A DNA stretch of 64,000 nt, taken from assembly GCA_020632995.1 (NCBI GenBank), contig JACKEN010000002.1:679697-743696 (forward strand). The letters run 5' to 3'. Each line of letters starts with the position of its first letter. The first letter of the stretch is position 1. Shown here piece after piece: positions 14,139-22,047 of the stretch. This stretch comes from Deltaproteobacteria bacterium. Its GTDB lineage: Bacteria > Myxococcota > Kuafuiibacteriia > Kuafuiibacteriales > Kuafuiibacteriaceae. The notes below the pieces were generated by a model, which worked only from the letters and a program-made list of their open reading frames with translations, had not been told where the DNA came from and made no database searches. Position numbers and translations under genes: made by a program.

Positions 14139-16718
14139 TCAGATGAGGTTGCTCAGGAAGCTCAGCCGGTGGGCCGGCGCCATCGCGCCCTCCACCTTGA
14201 GCCTCCCGTGCATGAACAGGGACTTGGCGGTCTCCTCGCCCTTCGCGAGGCGCTCCAGATCTTCGTCGGTGAGGGACACCGTGGTCTGCACCGGCCCCGC
14301 GTCGTCGAAGGCCAGGCTGACCCGCCCGTCCTTCATCCGGAGGGTGGCGGTGGCGCCGGGCTCCTGGACGTGGATCCGCAGGTCGGCCTGCAGATCCTTG
14401 CCGAGGGCGGGGTTGGCGCTCAGGCGCACCGCCAGGGCCTCGAAGACCTGCTTGGCTACCGGGCTGCGAGTGACCGTAGGCGCGGCGGCGGGCGCGGGCG
14501 CCGTGCTGGCCGCGGCGGCGGCCACCTCCTTCGGGTCGACCTTCTGGAGGAAGGTGAGCTTCTGGGAGGCCATGATGTTCCCGCTGATCTTGAGCTCGCC
14601 CTTCATGAAGAGCTGCTGCGGGTCCTTCTCGCCCCGCACCATCCCCATGAAGTCCGCGTCCGAGAGGCGGAGGGTGCAGTCTGGCTTGCCGGTCTCCCCC
14701 GGCGCCACCGCGCCGGCCTTGAGGTCCAGCGTCCACACCGAGTCCGGCCCGGTGAGCTGGAACTGGTAGATGGTGGCGATCTTCTCGACCAGCTCGGGGT
14801 GCCCCTTGATGTACGCGCCGATGGCCGAGAACACCGCGGCGCTGGTGACCTCCTGGGCCTTCGGGGCCGCGGGCTCGCTCGCCTTCGGCGCGGGGGCGGC
14901 CTTGGGCTCGGGGATCTTCTCCCAGACCGACACCGCGCCCTGGGAGAGGGCGATGTCGTCTCGGCCCTTCACCCGGGTCTGGAAGAGGATCCGGTCGCCC
15001 TCCTTCCACATCTCGGTGATGAGGGTGTCGCCTGGGAAGACGGACTTGCTCATCCGCACCTCGAGGCCGTGCACGAGGCGCGGATCGCCGCCTGGCACCA
15101 TGGCCTTCACCACGTGCCGCACCGCGTAGCCCATGGTGCAGAGGCCATGGAGGATGGGGCGGTCGAAGCCCATGGCCTTGGCGAAGCCGGGGTCGGCGTG
15201 GAGCGGGTTCCAGTCTCCGCTCAGGCGGTACAACAGGGCCTGGTTCGCGTGCACCGCCTCCTCCACCACCGCGTCGGGCTCGCGGGCGGGCGGGGTGTTG
15301 CGCTCTCCCGTCTCGCCCCGGCTGCCGCCGAAGCCGCCCGCCCCACGGATGACCGCGATGAGGCTGTTGACCATCAACAGCTCGCCCGACTCGTCGTAGC
15401 TCTTGGTCTCGATGTCCACGAAGGCGTGCTTGCCCTTGTCGAAGACGTCCTTCACCCGCATCTCGTGGGTGAGCTTCGCGTGGGTGGGGAGCGGTCGCAT
15501 GAGCGTCATGCGCTGCTCGCCGTGCAGGATGCGCTCGAGGCCGAAGTTGAAGCCGTCGGGGAGCACGCCCTCCTTGGCCAGGCTGAGGAAGTTGTTCACC
15601 GCGGGGATGACGCCGTAGCTGGGCAGGGGCAAGAAGCCGTCCTGGTGCAGCTCGTAGACCAGCTGCAGCTCGGAGTCGTCCATGGGGTTCGCGGCCGCGC
15701 CCACCCCCAGCGCGTACAAGGAGAGATCGCGCTCATCATAGGTGGTGGTCCGCTTGGGGAACCGGTAGGCGAGGGCGGCGTCGACGTCGATGAGGTCGTT
15801 CCCGCCCCGGCTGGGCCCCGCGTTGATGTTGTCGAGGATCGGGGTCAGGGACTCGGTGACGCTGGCAGGGTAGGTTGCGTGCTCGAAGTCGGTGACCGCG
15901 GCCCACGCCTTCTCGAGGTCCTCGGGCCGCATGGTGCGCCCGAGCCGGAACATCTGGCCCGCCGCCCGCTGCCAACGCAGCTTGCCGAAGTAGCCGCCGC
16001 CCACCTCGAAGAGTCCGCCGCTCTCGGGGCAGGACTCATGGCAGAGCCACGCCACGAGCGGGCTCACGTACTCGGGCTTGAGCGCGTCGATGAGCTCCTT
16101 GGGCAGCACCGTCTCGGTGAGCCGGCTCCCCGCGATGGGGGCGATGGTGTTCACCTGGATGCCCTTGCCGGCGCCCTCCTGAGCCAGGGTGTTGGACAGC
16201 CCCAACAGGCCCAGCTTGGCCATGCTGTAGTTGGCCTGGCCGAAGTTCCCGTAGATGCCGGCCGCGGACGCGGTCATCACCACGCGCCCGTACTTCTGAT
16301 CGCGCATGTGCGACCACGCGGCGTGGGTCACGCGGAACGACCCGAGGACGTGGACGCGGTAGATGAGGTCCCAGTCCTCCTCCGACATCTTGTGAAAGCT
16401 GGTGTCGCGCAGGATGCCCGCGTTGTTCACCACGATGTCCACGCGGCCGAAGGCGTCGAGGGCGTGCTCGACGATGCGCCGGCCCTCCTCCACCGACTCG
16501 TAGTCGGCCACCGCCTCGCCGCCCGCGTCGATGATCTGCTGGACCACCTGATCTGCGGCCTGGCTGGAGCGGCCGCCGCCGGTCATCGCCCCACCCAGAT
16601 CGTTCACCACCACCCTGGCGCCCCGGCTCGCGAGCAGGAGCGCGTGCGCCCGCCCCAGCCCGTTCCCCGCCCCGGTGACGATGGCCACCCGCCCCTCGAA
16701 TCGCAGCTCGTCAGTCAT
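14139..16718 (-). CDS. MFE-2-like multifunctional enzyme: SDR, enoyl-CoA hydratase 2, two SCP2 domains
   Basis: An 859-residue protein with the domain order of peroxisomal multifunctional enzyme 2 (HSD17B4). The SDR part (1 to about 300) has TGAGNGLG (15-22), Ser151, Tyr164 and Lys168. A double-hotdog hydratase follows (about 330-600) with the hydratase-2 signature SGDWNPLHADP (Asp502, His507) and PILHGLCT. After an Ala/Pro linker come two SCP2-like lipid-binding domains (about 627-735 and 757-859) where the animal enzyme has one. It would hydrate trans-2-enoyl-CoA to the 3R-hydroxy form and oxidise it. The ATG at 16718 immediately precedes the SDR fold. A perfect palindrome lies 23 bp upstream. 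Confidence 0.93.
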   Translation of the reverse strand: MTDELRFEGRVAIVTGAGNGLGRAHALLLASRGARVVVNDLGGAMTGGGRSSQAADQVVQQIIDAGGEAVADYESVEEGRRIVEHALDAFGRVDIVVNNAGILRDTSFHKMSEEDWDLIYRVHVLGSFRVTHAAWSHMRDQKYGRVVMTASAAGIYGNFGQANYSMAKLGLLGLSNTLAQEGAGKGIQVNTIAPIAGSRLTETVLPKELIDALKPEYVSPLVAWLCHESCPESGGLFEVGGGYFGKLRWQRAAGQMFRLGRTMRPEDLEKAWAAVTDFEHATYPASVTESLTPILDNINAGPSRGGNDLIDVDAALAYRFPKRTTTYDERDLSLYALGVGAAANPMDDSELQLVYELHQDGFLPLPSYGVIPAVNNFLSLAKEGVLPDGFNFGLERILHGEQRMTLMRPLPTHAKLTHEMRVKDVFDKGKHAFVDIETKSYDESGELLMVNSLIAVIRGAGGFGGSRGETGERNTPPAREPDAVVEEAVHANQALLYRLSGDWNPLHADPGFAKAMGFDRPILHGLCTMGYAVRHVVKAMVPGGDPRLVHGLEVRMSKSVFPGDTLITEMWKEGDRILFQTRVKGRDDIALSQGAVSVWEKIPEPKAAPAPKASEPAAPKAQEVTSAAVFSAIGAYIKGHPELVEKIATIYQFQLTGPDSVWTLDLKAGAVAPGETGKPDCTLRLSDADFMGMVRGEKDPQQLFMKGELKISGNIMASQKLTFLQKVDPKEVAAAAASTAPAPAAAPTVTRSPVAKQVFEALAVRLSANPALGKDLQADLRIHVQEPGATATLRMKDGRVSLAFDDAGPVQTTVSLTDEDLERLAKGEETAKSLFMHGRLKVEGAMAPAHRLSFLSNLI

Positions 16719-16740
16719 CAGGGTCTTTGGTATCCCACGA

Positions 16741-16756
16741 TTGACTCGCGAGTCAA
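16741..16756. promoter_or_regulatory. 16-bp perfect palindrome upstream of the MFE-2-like gene
   Basis: TTGACTCGCGAGTCAA is a perfect palindrome, placed 23-38 bases before the ATG of the MFE-2/thiolase operon in a 78-bp intergenic gap. Length, symmetry and position fit a dimeric repressor site such as those of TetR-family fatty-acid regulators. The regulator is not in the window. Confidence 0.55.
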
Positions 16757-16796
16757 AGGGGGCCGGCGCGTCGTCCAAGTAGCGGAAATATCCTGA

Positions 16797-19541
16797 TTAT
16801 CGGTGCCGACGCCGGCCGCGGTGGGCGGCGAGGCCGACCACGAGCACGACGAGGGCGCCACCCGGCGCGCCTGCCGCGGTGCGGCAGCCGCAGCCCTCGC
16901 CGTCGGCGCCCGCGCCCCCGTCGGCGGTGCCCGCGTCGGGCCCGGCGTCCGCGTTGGCGGCCACCCCCGCGCCCCACAACCCGACCTCGAGGAGGGGCTC
17001 GTCCGGGTCGTCGGAGGCGACCTTCATGACCCCGGTCTCGGCGCCCTCGTGCGTCGCCAGGTAGGCCACCTGGACCGCGCACGTGGCGTCGGGGCCGAGC
17101 ACCTGCGGCGGGAGGCACTCCGCCGCGGGGAGGGGCTTCCGCAGGAAGGCCTGCGGTGGTTCCAGCTCGATCGAGGCCAGGGCGAGATCGGCGTCGCCCA
17201 CGTTCTTCACCACGAAGGTGCAACGGATGTTGCACTCTTCGCCCACCGGGGTGGTGGGGTACTGGCAACCGGACGGGGTGACCTCGATGTCCGGTGCGGG
17301 CTCGGTGGCGCCGGTGAGGCTTGGGTCGAAGTGGGCGATGAACGTGTCGTCGCCGCCCAGCCAGGAGAGCGGGCCGGTGGTGTCGGTGCCGGGCAGGCTC
17401 GCGGAGCCGGTGTAGCCGGCGAGGTAGACGTCGCCGGAGTCCGGGTGTAGCGCAAGGCCAATTGTCATCTCGTCGTCGTGGCCGCCGAAGTAGGTGCCGC
17501 CCTCGCGCTCGTCGAGGGTGCGGCTCAGGCGCACCACGAAGGAGTCCAGGCCGAAGGAGAGCCGGGGCTGGGGCCCCGCCGCCAAGGCGTCCCAGCCGCT
17601 GGAGTCGGTGTAGCCGGCCACCACAAGCGCGTCGCGTGTTGCGTCCAGGGCCATCATCGCCGCGCCCTCGCGGCCGGTGCCGCCGAGGTAGGTGAGGCGG
17701 CGGACCTCCTGCAGCCCCGGGGCGAGCCGGGCCACGAAGAGGTCGCCTGCGCCGCCGCCGTAGGTTGTCTGGGGCGCGCCCTCGGTGCCCGGCAGATCGG
17801 GCGAGCCGGTGAGCCCCACCAGGATCACCTCGGACTCCGCGCCGGGGGCGAGCAGCATCTCGTAGAGCAGATCTGCGTTGCTGCCGCCCACCGCGACGCC
17901 GCCGTAGATCTGGGTGAGGGCGCCGTCCATCCGGATCACGAAGGCGTCGCGGTCACCGCGCGTCCCGAGCACGACGTCGGGGAAGTTGGAGGACATCGTC
18001 GTGCCCCCCAAGAAGACGTCGGTCCCGAAGGGCGCGAAGGCGATGGGTTCATAGCCGTGCTCCTCGAGGGCGTCGCCCCCGAGGTAGGTGGCGGTCTCGA
18101 GGGTGGCGAGGTTCGCGTCGAAGCGGGCGAGGAAGAGGTCGGTCGTACCGGGGGCGCCGCCGCCGAACGCAGGCTGGACTGCGTTGGCGGTCACGGGGAA
18201 GTCGTCCATCCACGAGTTGGTGACCCCCTTCAGCAGCACCGCGCCATCGTGGGGGCTGACCGCCACAGTGACATACGACTCGCTGCCGCTGGCGCCGCCG
18301 ATGTACGTGCTCACGTGCATGGCGGACAGGTCGGCGGCGAAGCGCGTCACGAAGGCGTCGAGGATCCCGGCGCGGACCGGGATTGCGCCGTTGAAGCGCT
18401 GCGGGAGGTCGTCGGAGTTGGTGTTGCCGCATACGTAGATCAGCCCGAAGCGTGGGTCGCCTTCCATCGTGTTCATCGCCAGGCCGGTGACGCGCTCCAT
18501 GCCAGCGCCGCCCAGGTAGGTGACACGCTCCAGGGTCCCGAGGTCGGGCGACAGCGCGGCCACGAAGCCGTCGTCGTAGCCGCCCGGCTGGGGCTGGGGG
18601 GCCGCCATCGAGGCCGGCACGAGGTCCGTGGACTCGGTGACGCCGGCCAGGATGAGCTGCTGGCTCGCGGGGTGGAACGCGGCGGTGAAGACGTCGTCGT
18701 CGCCCGACCCTCCGAGGATGTGGGCCTGCTCCACCGTCTTCAGATCGGTGGACATGCGGGCCACCAGGACGTCGGTGTGGGCGCTGACCGCGCCGCTGGG
18801 ATCGACGAGGTCCATCGAGGTGGTGCGGGCCACCAGGTGTGGCTTGCCGCGGTGGGGGTGCGCGGGGTCGCTCGGGATCAACAACGCGACGAGCCGGTCA
18901 TCACCCGCGCCGCCGAGGTAGGCCGCCTTGTAGAGCGGATCGATGAGGAGGGGACGGCTGTGGTCGTACTCGGGCACGGAGACGCCATACTCGCCGTCGC
19001 GCACCGTGTAGCGCGCCGCTCGGGCCTCGCCGTCCTGCCACACCGTCGGCGGGGCCAGCACCAGCGGGCCCTCGACGGTGGCGATCACGAGCTCACCGCG
19101 TGCGTTCACCGCGAGGTCGATCTGCCCCTCCACCGCGACCCGGATGCCGTCCGAGCGCGCCCCGGGAGCCAGGATGAAGATCAGCTCGGGGCGTCCGCCG
19201 CGCAGGCTGACCTGCGCGCGCAGTCCGGGGTGGGGTTCGCCGAGCAACACCGTCGAGTACGTCGGGATATCTGCCGCCAGGGCTCCCGGTAGGGACAGGC
19301 TCACGCGCGTGGGCCCCAGGTCGCCCGCGCGGGGGTCGAGGGGACCGCCGACTACGCGCTGGGTCACGGGCCCGATGCTCAGGGCGCCGTCGTCCCCCAC
19401 CCACACCGCACCGCCGGGGGTGGGGGCGATGAAGGCCACCTGAGGAGGGGCCTGACCGACATTCGGTAGGAACCCGAGATCAGGCGTGGGGCCGGCGGCG
19501 GTGAGGGCGGATGCGGTGAGCAGAAAGGCCAGACCGTTCAC
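16797..19541 (-). CDS. Secreted SBBP beta-propeller-repeat protein with MYXO-CTERM-like tail
   Basis: A 914-residue surface protein. It opens with a signal peptide (GTG start, MNGLAFLLTASALTAAG) and a beta-rich N-terminal domain (PNVGQAPPQVAFIA onwards). At least eight degenerate repeats follow, centred on YLGGxGDD (YLGGAGDDR, ILGGSGDDD, YLGGAGMER, YIGGASGSE, YLGGDALEE, YLGGTGREG, YFGGHDDEM), the signature of SBBP-type propeller repeats. Next comes an Ig-like domain with paired cysteines, and finally GCGC, a hydrophobic helix and an arginine-rich end (HRGRRRHR), a MYXO-CTERM-like sorting tail. It is probably displayed on the cell surface. Role unknown. It is divergent from the lipoprotein at 19812. 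Confidence 0.85.
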   Translation of the reverse strand: MNGLAFLLTASALTAAGPTPDLGFLPNVGQAPPQVAFIAPTPGGAVWVGDDGALSIGPVTQRVVGGPLDPRAGDLGPTRVSLSLPGALAADIPTYSTVLLGEPHPGLRAQVSLRGGRPELIFILAPGARSDGIRVAVEGQIDLAVNARGELVIATVEGPLVLAPPTVWQDGEARAARYTVRDGEYGVSVPEYDHSRPLLIDPLYKAAYLGGAGDDRLVALLIPSDPAHPHRGKPHLVARTTSMDLVDPSGAVSAHTDVLVARMSTDLKTVEQAHILGGSGDDDVFTAAFHPASQQLILAGVTESTDLVPASMAAPQPQPGGYDDGFVAALSPDLGTLERVTYLGGAGMERVTGLAMNTMEGDPRFGLIYVCGNTNSDDLPQRFNGAIPVRAGILDAFVTRFAADLSAMHVSTYIGGASGSESYVTVAVSPHDGAVLLKGVTNSWMDDFPVTANAVQPAFGGGAPGTTDLFLARFDANLATLETATYLGGDALEEHGYEPIAFAPFGTDVFLGGTTMSSNFPDVVLGTRGDRDAFVIRMDGALTQIYGGVAVGGSNADLLYEMLLAPGAESEVILVGLTGSPDLPGTEGAPQTTYGGGAGDLFVARLAPGLQEVRRLTYLGGTGREGAAMMALDATRDALVVAGYTDSSGWDALAAGPQPRLSFGLDSFVVRLSRTLDEREGGTYFGGHDDEMTIGLALHPDSGDVYLAGYTGSASLPGTDTTGPLSWLGGDDTFIAHFDPSLTGATEPAPDIEVTPSGCQYPTTPVGEECNIRCTFVVKNVGDADLALASIELEPPQAFLRKPLPAAECLPPQVLGPDATCAVQVAYLATHEGAETGVMKVASDDPDEPLLEVGLWGAGVAANADAGPDAGTADGGAGADGEGCGCRTAAGAPGGALVVLVVGLAAHRGRRRHR
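17220..17233. repeat. Dispersed 14-bp motif, perfect copy
   Basis: GCAAC-GGAT-GTTGC inside the SBBP gene. On the coding strand it is read as Cys-Asn-Ile-Arg-Cys, a different codon phase from most other copies. Confidence 0.55.
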
Positions 19542-19638
19542 AGGGGCCTCCTCCGCGACCGGGAGGGGCAGCGGGACCCGGCCGCGCCGGGGCGTGAGCG
19601 CGCACGTCCCCGCTCAGGGGAATCACCCGTGGCGCACC

Positions 19639-19669
19639 GTCAACCCGGATTGCACGCAGCCGAGGTTGC
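19639..19669. repeat. Two noncoding copies of the dispersed motif side by side
   Basis: GTCAAC-CCGG-ATTGC (19639-19653) and GCAGC-CGAG-GTTGC (19656-19669) lie three bases apart in the 270-bp divergent gap between the SBBP protein (start 19541) and the lipoprotein (start 19812). The second fits the GCARS-N4-SYTGC pattern; the first is a GTCAAC-arm variant seen elsewhere in the window. Confidence 0.4.
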
Positions 19670-19767
19670 GGCGTCTTGGCTGGGTCAGAGTGAGGCGGCC
19701 CCGTCCCCATCGGGGCACGTCGGCCCTTGATCCCAAAGGCTGTGTCGCTCTGAGAGCCGCGGTGACA

Positions 19768-19786
19768 GGTCGGTGCTCAACCGACC
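19768..19786 (+). promoter_or_regulatory. Perfect 7-bp inverted repeat before the lipoprotein gene
   Basis: GGTCGGT-GCTCA-ACCGACC: a 7-bp stem with a 5-base centre, ending 25 bases upstream of the GTG at 19812. It could be an operator or an RNA hairpin in the leader of the lipoprotein-porin-kinase unit. A smaller palindrome (GCTCTGAGAGC, 19747-19757) lies just upstream. Confidence 0.35.
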
Positions 19787-19811
19787 ACGCCGACGGTCGA
19801 ATCCTGATCTC

Positions 19812-20267
19812 GTGCGTTCGCCGACCGCCCTCGCTCTCGCCGCCCTCCTCACCCTGCCCGCGTGCTTCGTGGACGGCCAGGAGGCCTGCGGGGAGAACCA
19901 GGTACTCGACGACGAGGGCGGGTGCACCTGCCAGGAGGGCTACGCCCTCGACGGCCAGCGCGTGTGCGTGGCTCTGGGCTCCGACGGGGAGCAAGACGCA
20001 GGGGTGGCCGACTCGGGTCCGCTCGACTCCGGGACGGAGACCGCCACGGCGGCGCCTACCGGGCTCGGGGTGGCATGTACGACGCACGACGACTGCGCTG
20101 GATACGACGCGTCCTTCTGCGACAACTTCCACTTCAGCTACTGCCTGATCCCGGCGTGCACGATCGATCCCGAGTCCTGTCCCCAGGATTGGGAGTGCTG
20201 TGACCTGTCCATCTTCGGTGTGGAGGAGCTGCTGTGCGTGCCCGCGAACACCTGCCCCACACGGTAG
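19812..20267 (+). CDS. Cys-rich lipoprotein with EGF-like motif
   Basis: About 151 residues. The leader VRSPTALALAALLTLPAC ends in a lipobox (LPAC), so the protein should be lipid-anchored. The mature part starts with an EGF-like run (CGENQVLDDEGGCTCQEGYAL), followed by an Asp/Gly/Thr-rich linker and ten or more cysteines (ACTTHDDC, FCDNFHFSYC, CTIDPESC, WECCDL), probably disulphide-bonded. The GTG at 19812 is chosen because it gives the shortest proper leader; the frame is open to 19773. The porin gene begins inside its 3' end. Small lipoproteins of this kind are numerous in myxobacteria; no function is known. Confidence 0.65.
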   Translation: MRSPTALALAALLTLPACFVDGQEACGENQVLDDEGGCTCQEGYALDGQRVCVALGSDGEQDAGVADSGPLDSGTETATAAPTGLGVACTTHDDCAGYDASFCDNFHFSYCLIPACTIDPESCPQDWECCDLSIFGVEELLCVPANTCPTR

Positions 20268-21544
20268 CGGGGCTCGCGCTCCTGGTCGTCGCGACGTCGC
20301 CCAGCGGTCTTCGCGCCGCCACGTCGACCGTCTCCGAAGCCAGGCAACCGGCCGGGGACCTCAGCGCGCTCGGGGTGGAGCCGCTGCTCCCCGACCTCGG
20401 GGACGACTCCGGTGATGACTTTCGGCTGCGGGTGTACGGCTTCGCCGACTTCACCCTGTCGCGGACGTTCCTGCCCGAGGGCAGCGGCTTCGAGGCCTTC
20501 GTGGTCGACAAGAGCACCTTCTACGTCGGGGCGCTCAACACCTACTTCGACTCCAGCTTCGACGACTGGAAGAGCCTCATCGAGATCCGCTTCCTCTACC
20601 TCCCGCACGGGAGCCCGGTCGCCGATGGGCGCGTCGACACCACGGTGGTGGACTACGCGGACATCTACCGGGACGTCCGCTACGGCTCGATCGAGATCGA
20701 GCGGGCTTGGGTGGAGTACCAGGTGGCCCGGTGGCTCACGATCCGGGCCGGGCAGTGGCTCACCCCCTACGGCGTCTGGAACGTCGACCACGCCTCCCCC
20801 ACCATCATCGGGGCTCGGCGGCCCTACGTGATCGCCGAGGAGCTGCTCCCCGAACGGCAGACTGGCTTGCAGTTCATCGGTAGCTTCGACGTGGGCCGGA
20901 CCACCGTGGGCTATCACCTCACCGTCTCCAACGGGCGGGGCCCGGTGGACGCATACCTGGACTTCGACGAGAACAAGGCCCTGGGCGCGCGCCTCTTCGT
21001 CGACGCGCCGACCATCGACCTCAAGGCGGGGGTGTCCGCCTACTATGGTCGCTTCACGTCCCTGAGCGAAGAGACGCGGCTCGATGCGGAGCGCATCCTG
21101 GTCACGGAGCGCACGCTGGCCGAGCAGTTCGACGAGCTGTCACTCGCGGCCGACCTCAAGTGGACGTGGTCCCACCTCATCGTGCAGGCCGAGGTGGTGG
21201 TGAACCAGCGCCGCTACACCGAGGGTGGGCGGCCGCTGAACCCGGCCGACGTCCAGACCCTCACCCCCGACCAGACCCTCTCCGGCGCCTACGGCCTGGT
21301 GGCCTACGAGACCCCGCTCTTCGGCATCACGCCCTACGCGATGGTGGAGTACGAGAAGGGGCGCATCAACCTGCTCCGCATCAGTGGCGCCTGGGGCTTC
21401 ACCGGCGGCCTGAACTGGAGGCCGCACCCGAGGGTGACGCTGAAGGCCCAGGTGCTGGTGTCCAAGCAGCTCGGTGACGCGAGCTCGCCCTTCACCAACA
21501 CCACCATCACCCTGGCGGATGGGCAGATCGCATGGGCGTTCTGA
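20234..21544 (+). CDS. Outer-membrane beta-barrel porin
   Basis: A 436-residue protein with a signal peptide (LALLVVATSPSGLRA), many amphipathic beta strands with aromatic girdles (RVYGFADFTLSRTF, WVEYQVARWLTIRAGQWLTPYG, LTVSNGRG, YAMVEYEKG) and a terminal phenylalanine, the usual outer-membrane insertion signal. IRAGQWLTPYGVWN resembles O/P-type porins and phosphate-selective porin-like proteins. It overlaps the lipoprotein at its start and the PstS-like gene by 13 bp at its end, so porin, binding protein and kinase are one unit. The start may be the GTG at 20234 or a nearby one. Confidence 0.8.
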   Translation: MRAREHLPHTVAGLALLVVATSPSGLRAATSTVSEARQPAGDLSALGVEPLLPDLGDDSGDDFRLRVYGFADFTLSRTFLPEGSGFEAFVVDKSTFYVGALNTYFDSSFDDWKSLIEIRFLYLPHGSPVADGRVDTTVVDYADIYRDVRYGSIEIERAWVEYQVARWLTIRAGQWLTPYGVWNVDHASPTIIGARRPYVIAEELLPERQTGLQFIGSFDVGRTTVGYHLTVSNGRGPVDAYLDFDENKALGARLFVDAPTIDLKAGVSAYYGRFTSLSEETRLDAERILVTERTLAEQFDELSLAADLKWTWSHLIVQAEVVVNQRRYTEGGRPLNPADVQTLTPDQTLSGAYGLVAYETPLFGITPYAMVEYEKGRINLLRISGAWGFTGGLNWRPHPRVTLKAQVLVSKQLGDASSPFTNTTITLADGQIAWAF

Positions 21545-22047
21545 GGGCATCGCGCCGCGCAGGTCAGGCTGCGATCCTGGCCCTGGCTGGGCTCGTCCTC
21601 GGGGCGAGCGCGGCGGACGCGGACGAGCCCGTGGCATACGCGGTGGTGGTGAACCCCGCGGCGCAGGTCCGAGATGTCTCGCTCGGCGAGCTCAGCAGCC
21701 TCTACCGAGGGCGCAGGATGGAGGACGGCGACGGCCGCGTGCTCGTCCCCCTGAACCACCCGGCAGGGACGGCAGCGCGCACCGACTTCGATCGGGTGGT
21801 GCTGGGGATGACGCCGGATGAGGTCGGACGCTTCTGGGTGGACCAGAAGATGCGAGGCGCGAGCCACCCGCCGCGCACCGCGGGCTCCGCCAACATGCTC
21901 CTGCGCTTCGTGGCGAACTTCCCCGCCGCGGTGGGCTACGTCGAGGCGGACAAGGTGGCGGGGATGGGGGACGCGGTCCGCGTCCTCAAGGTGGACGGCA
22001 AGCTCCCCGGCGAACCTGGCTATGCGCTCGCGAAGGGTGCGCCATGA
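21532..22047 (+). CDS. PstS-like periplasmic substrate-binding domain protein
   Basis: A 171-residue exported protein: signal peptide to about ASAADADE, then a short phosphate-binding-like domain. LGELSSLYRGRRM, TDFDRVVLGMTPDEVGRFWVDQKMRG and the ending AVGYVEADKV are the sequence features typical of truncated PstS-type proteins encoded beside sensor kinases. It is half the size of a transport PstS and no permease is nearby, so it is more likely a sensory ligand-binding partner of the histidine kinase that follows with a 4-bp overlap. Ligand unknown. Confidence 0.75.
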   Translation: MGVLRASRRAGQAAILALAGLVLGASAADADEPVAYAVVVNPAAQVRDVSLGELSSLYRGRRMEDGDGRVLVPLNHPAGTAARTDFDRVVLGMTPDEVGRFWVDQKMRGASHPPRTAGSANMLLRFVANFPAAVGYVEADKVAGMGDAVRVLKVDGKLPGEPGYALAKGAP

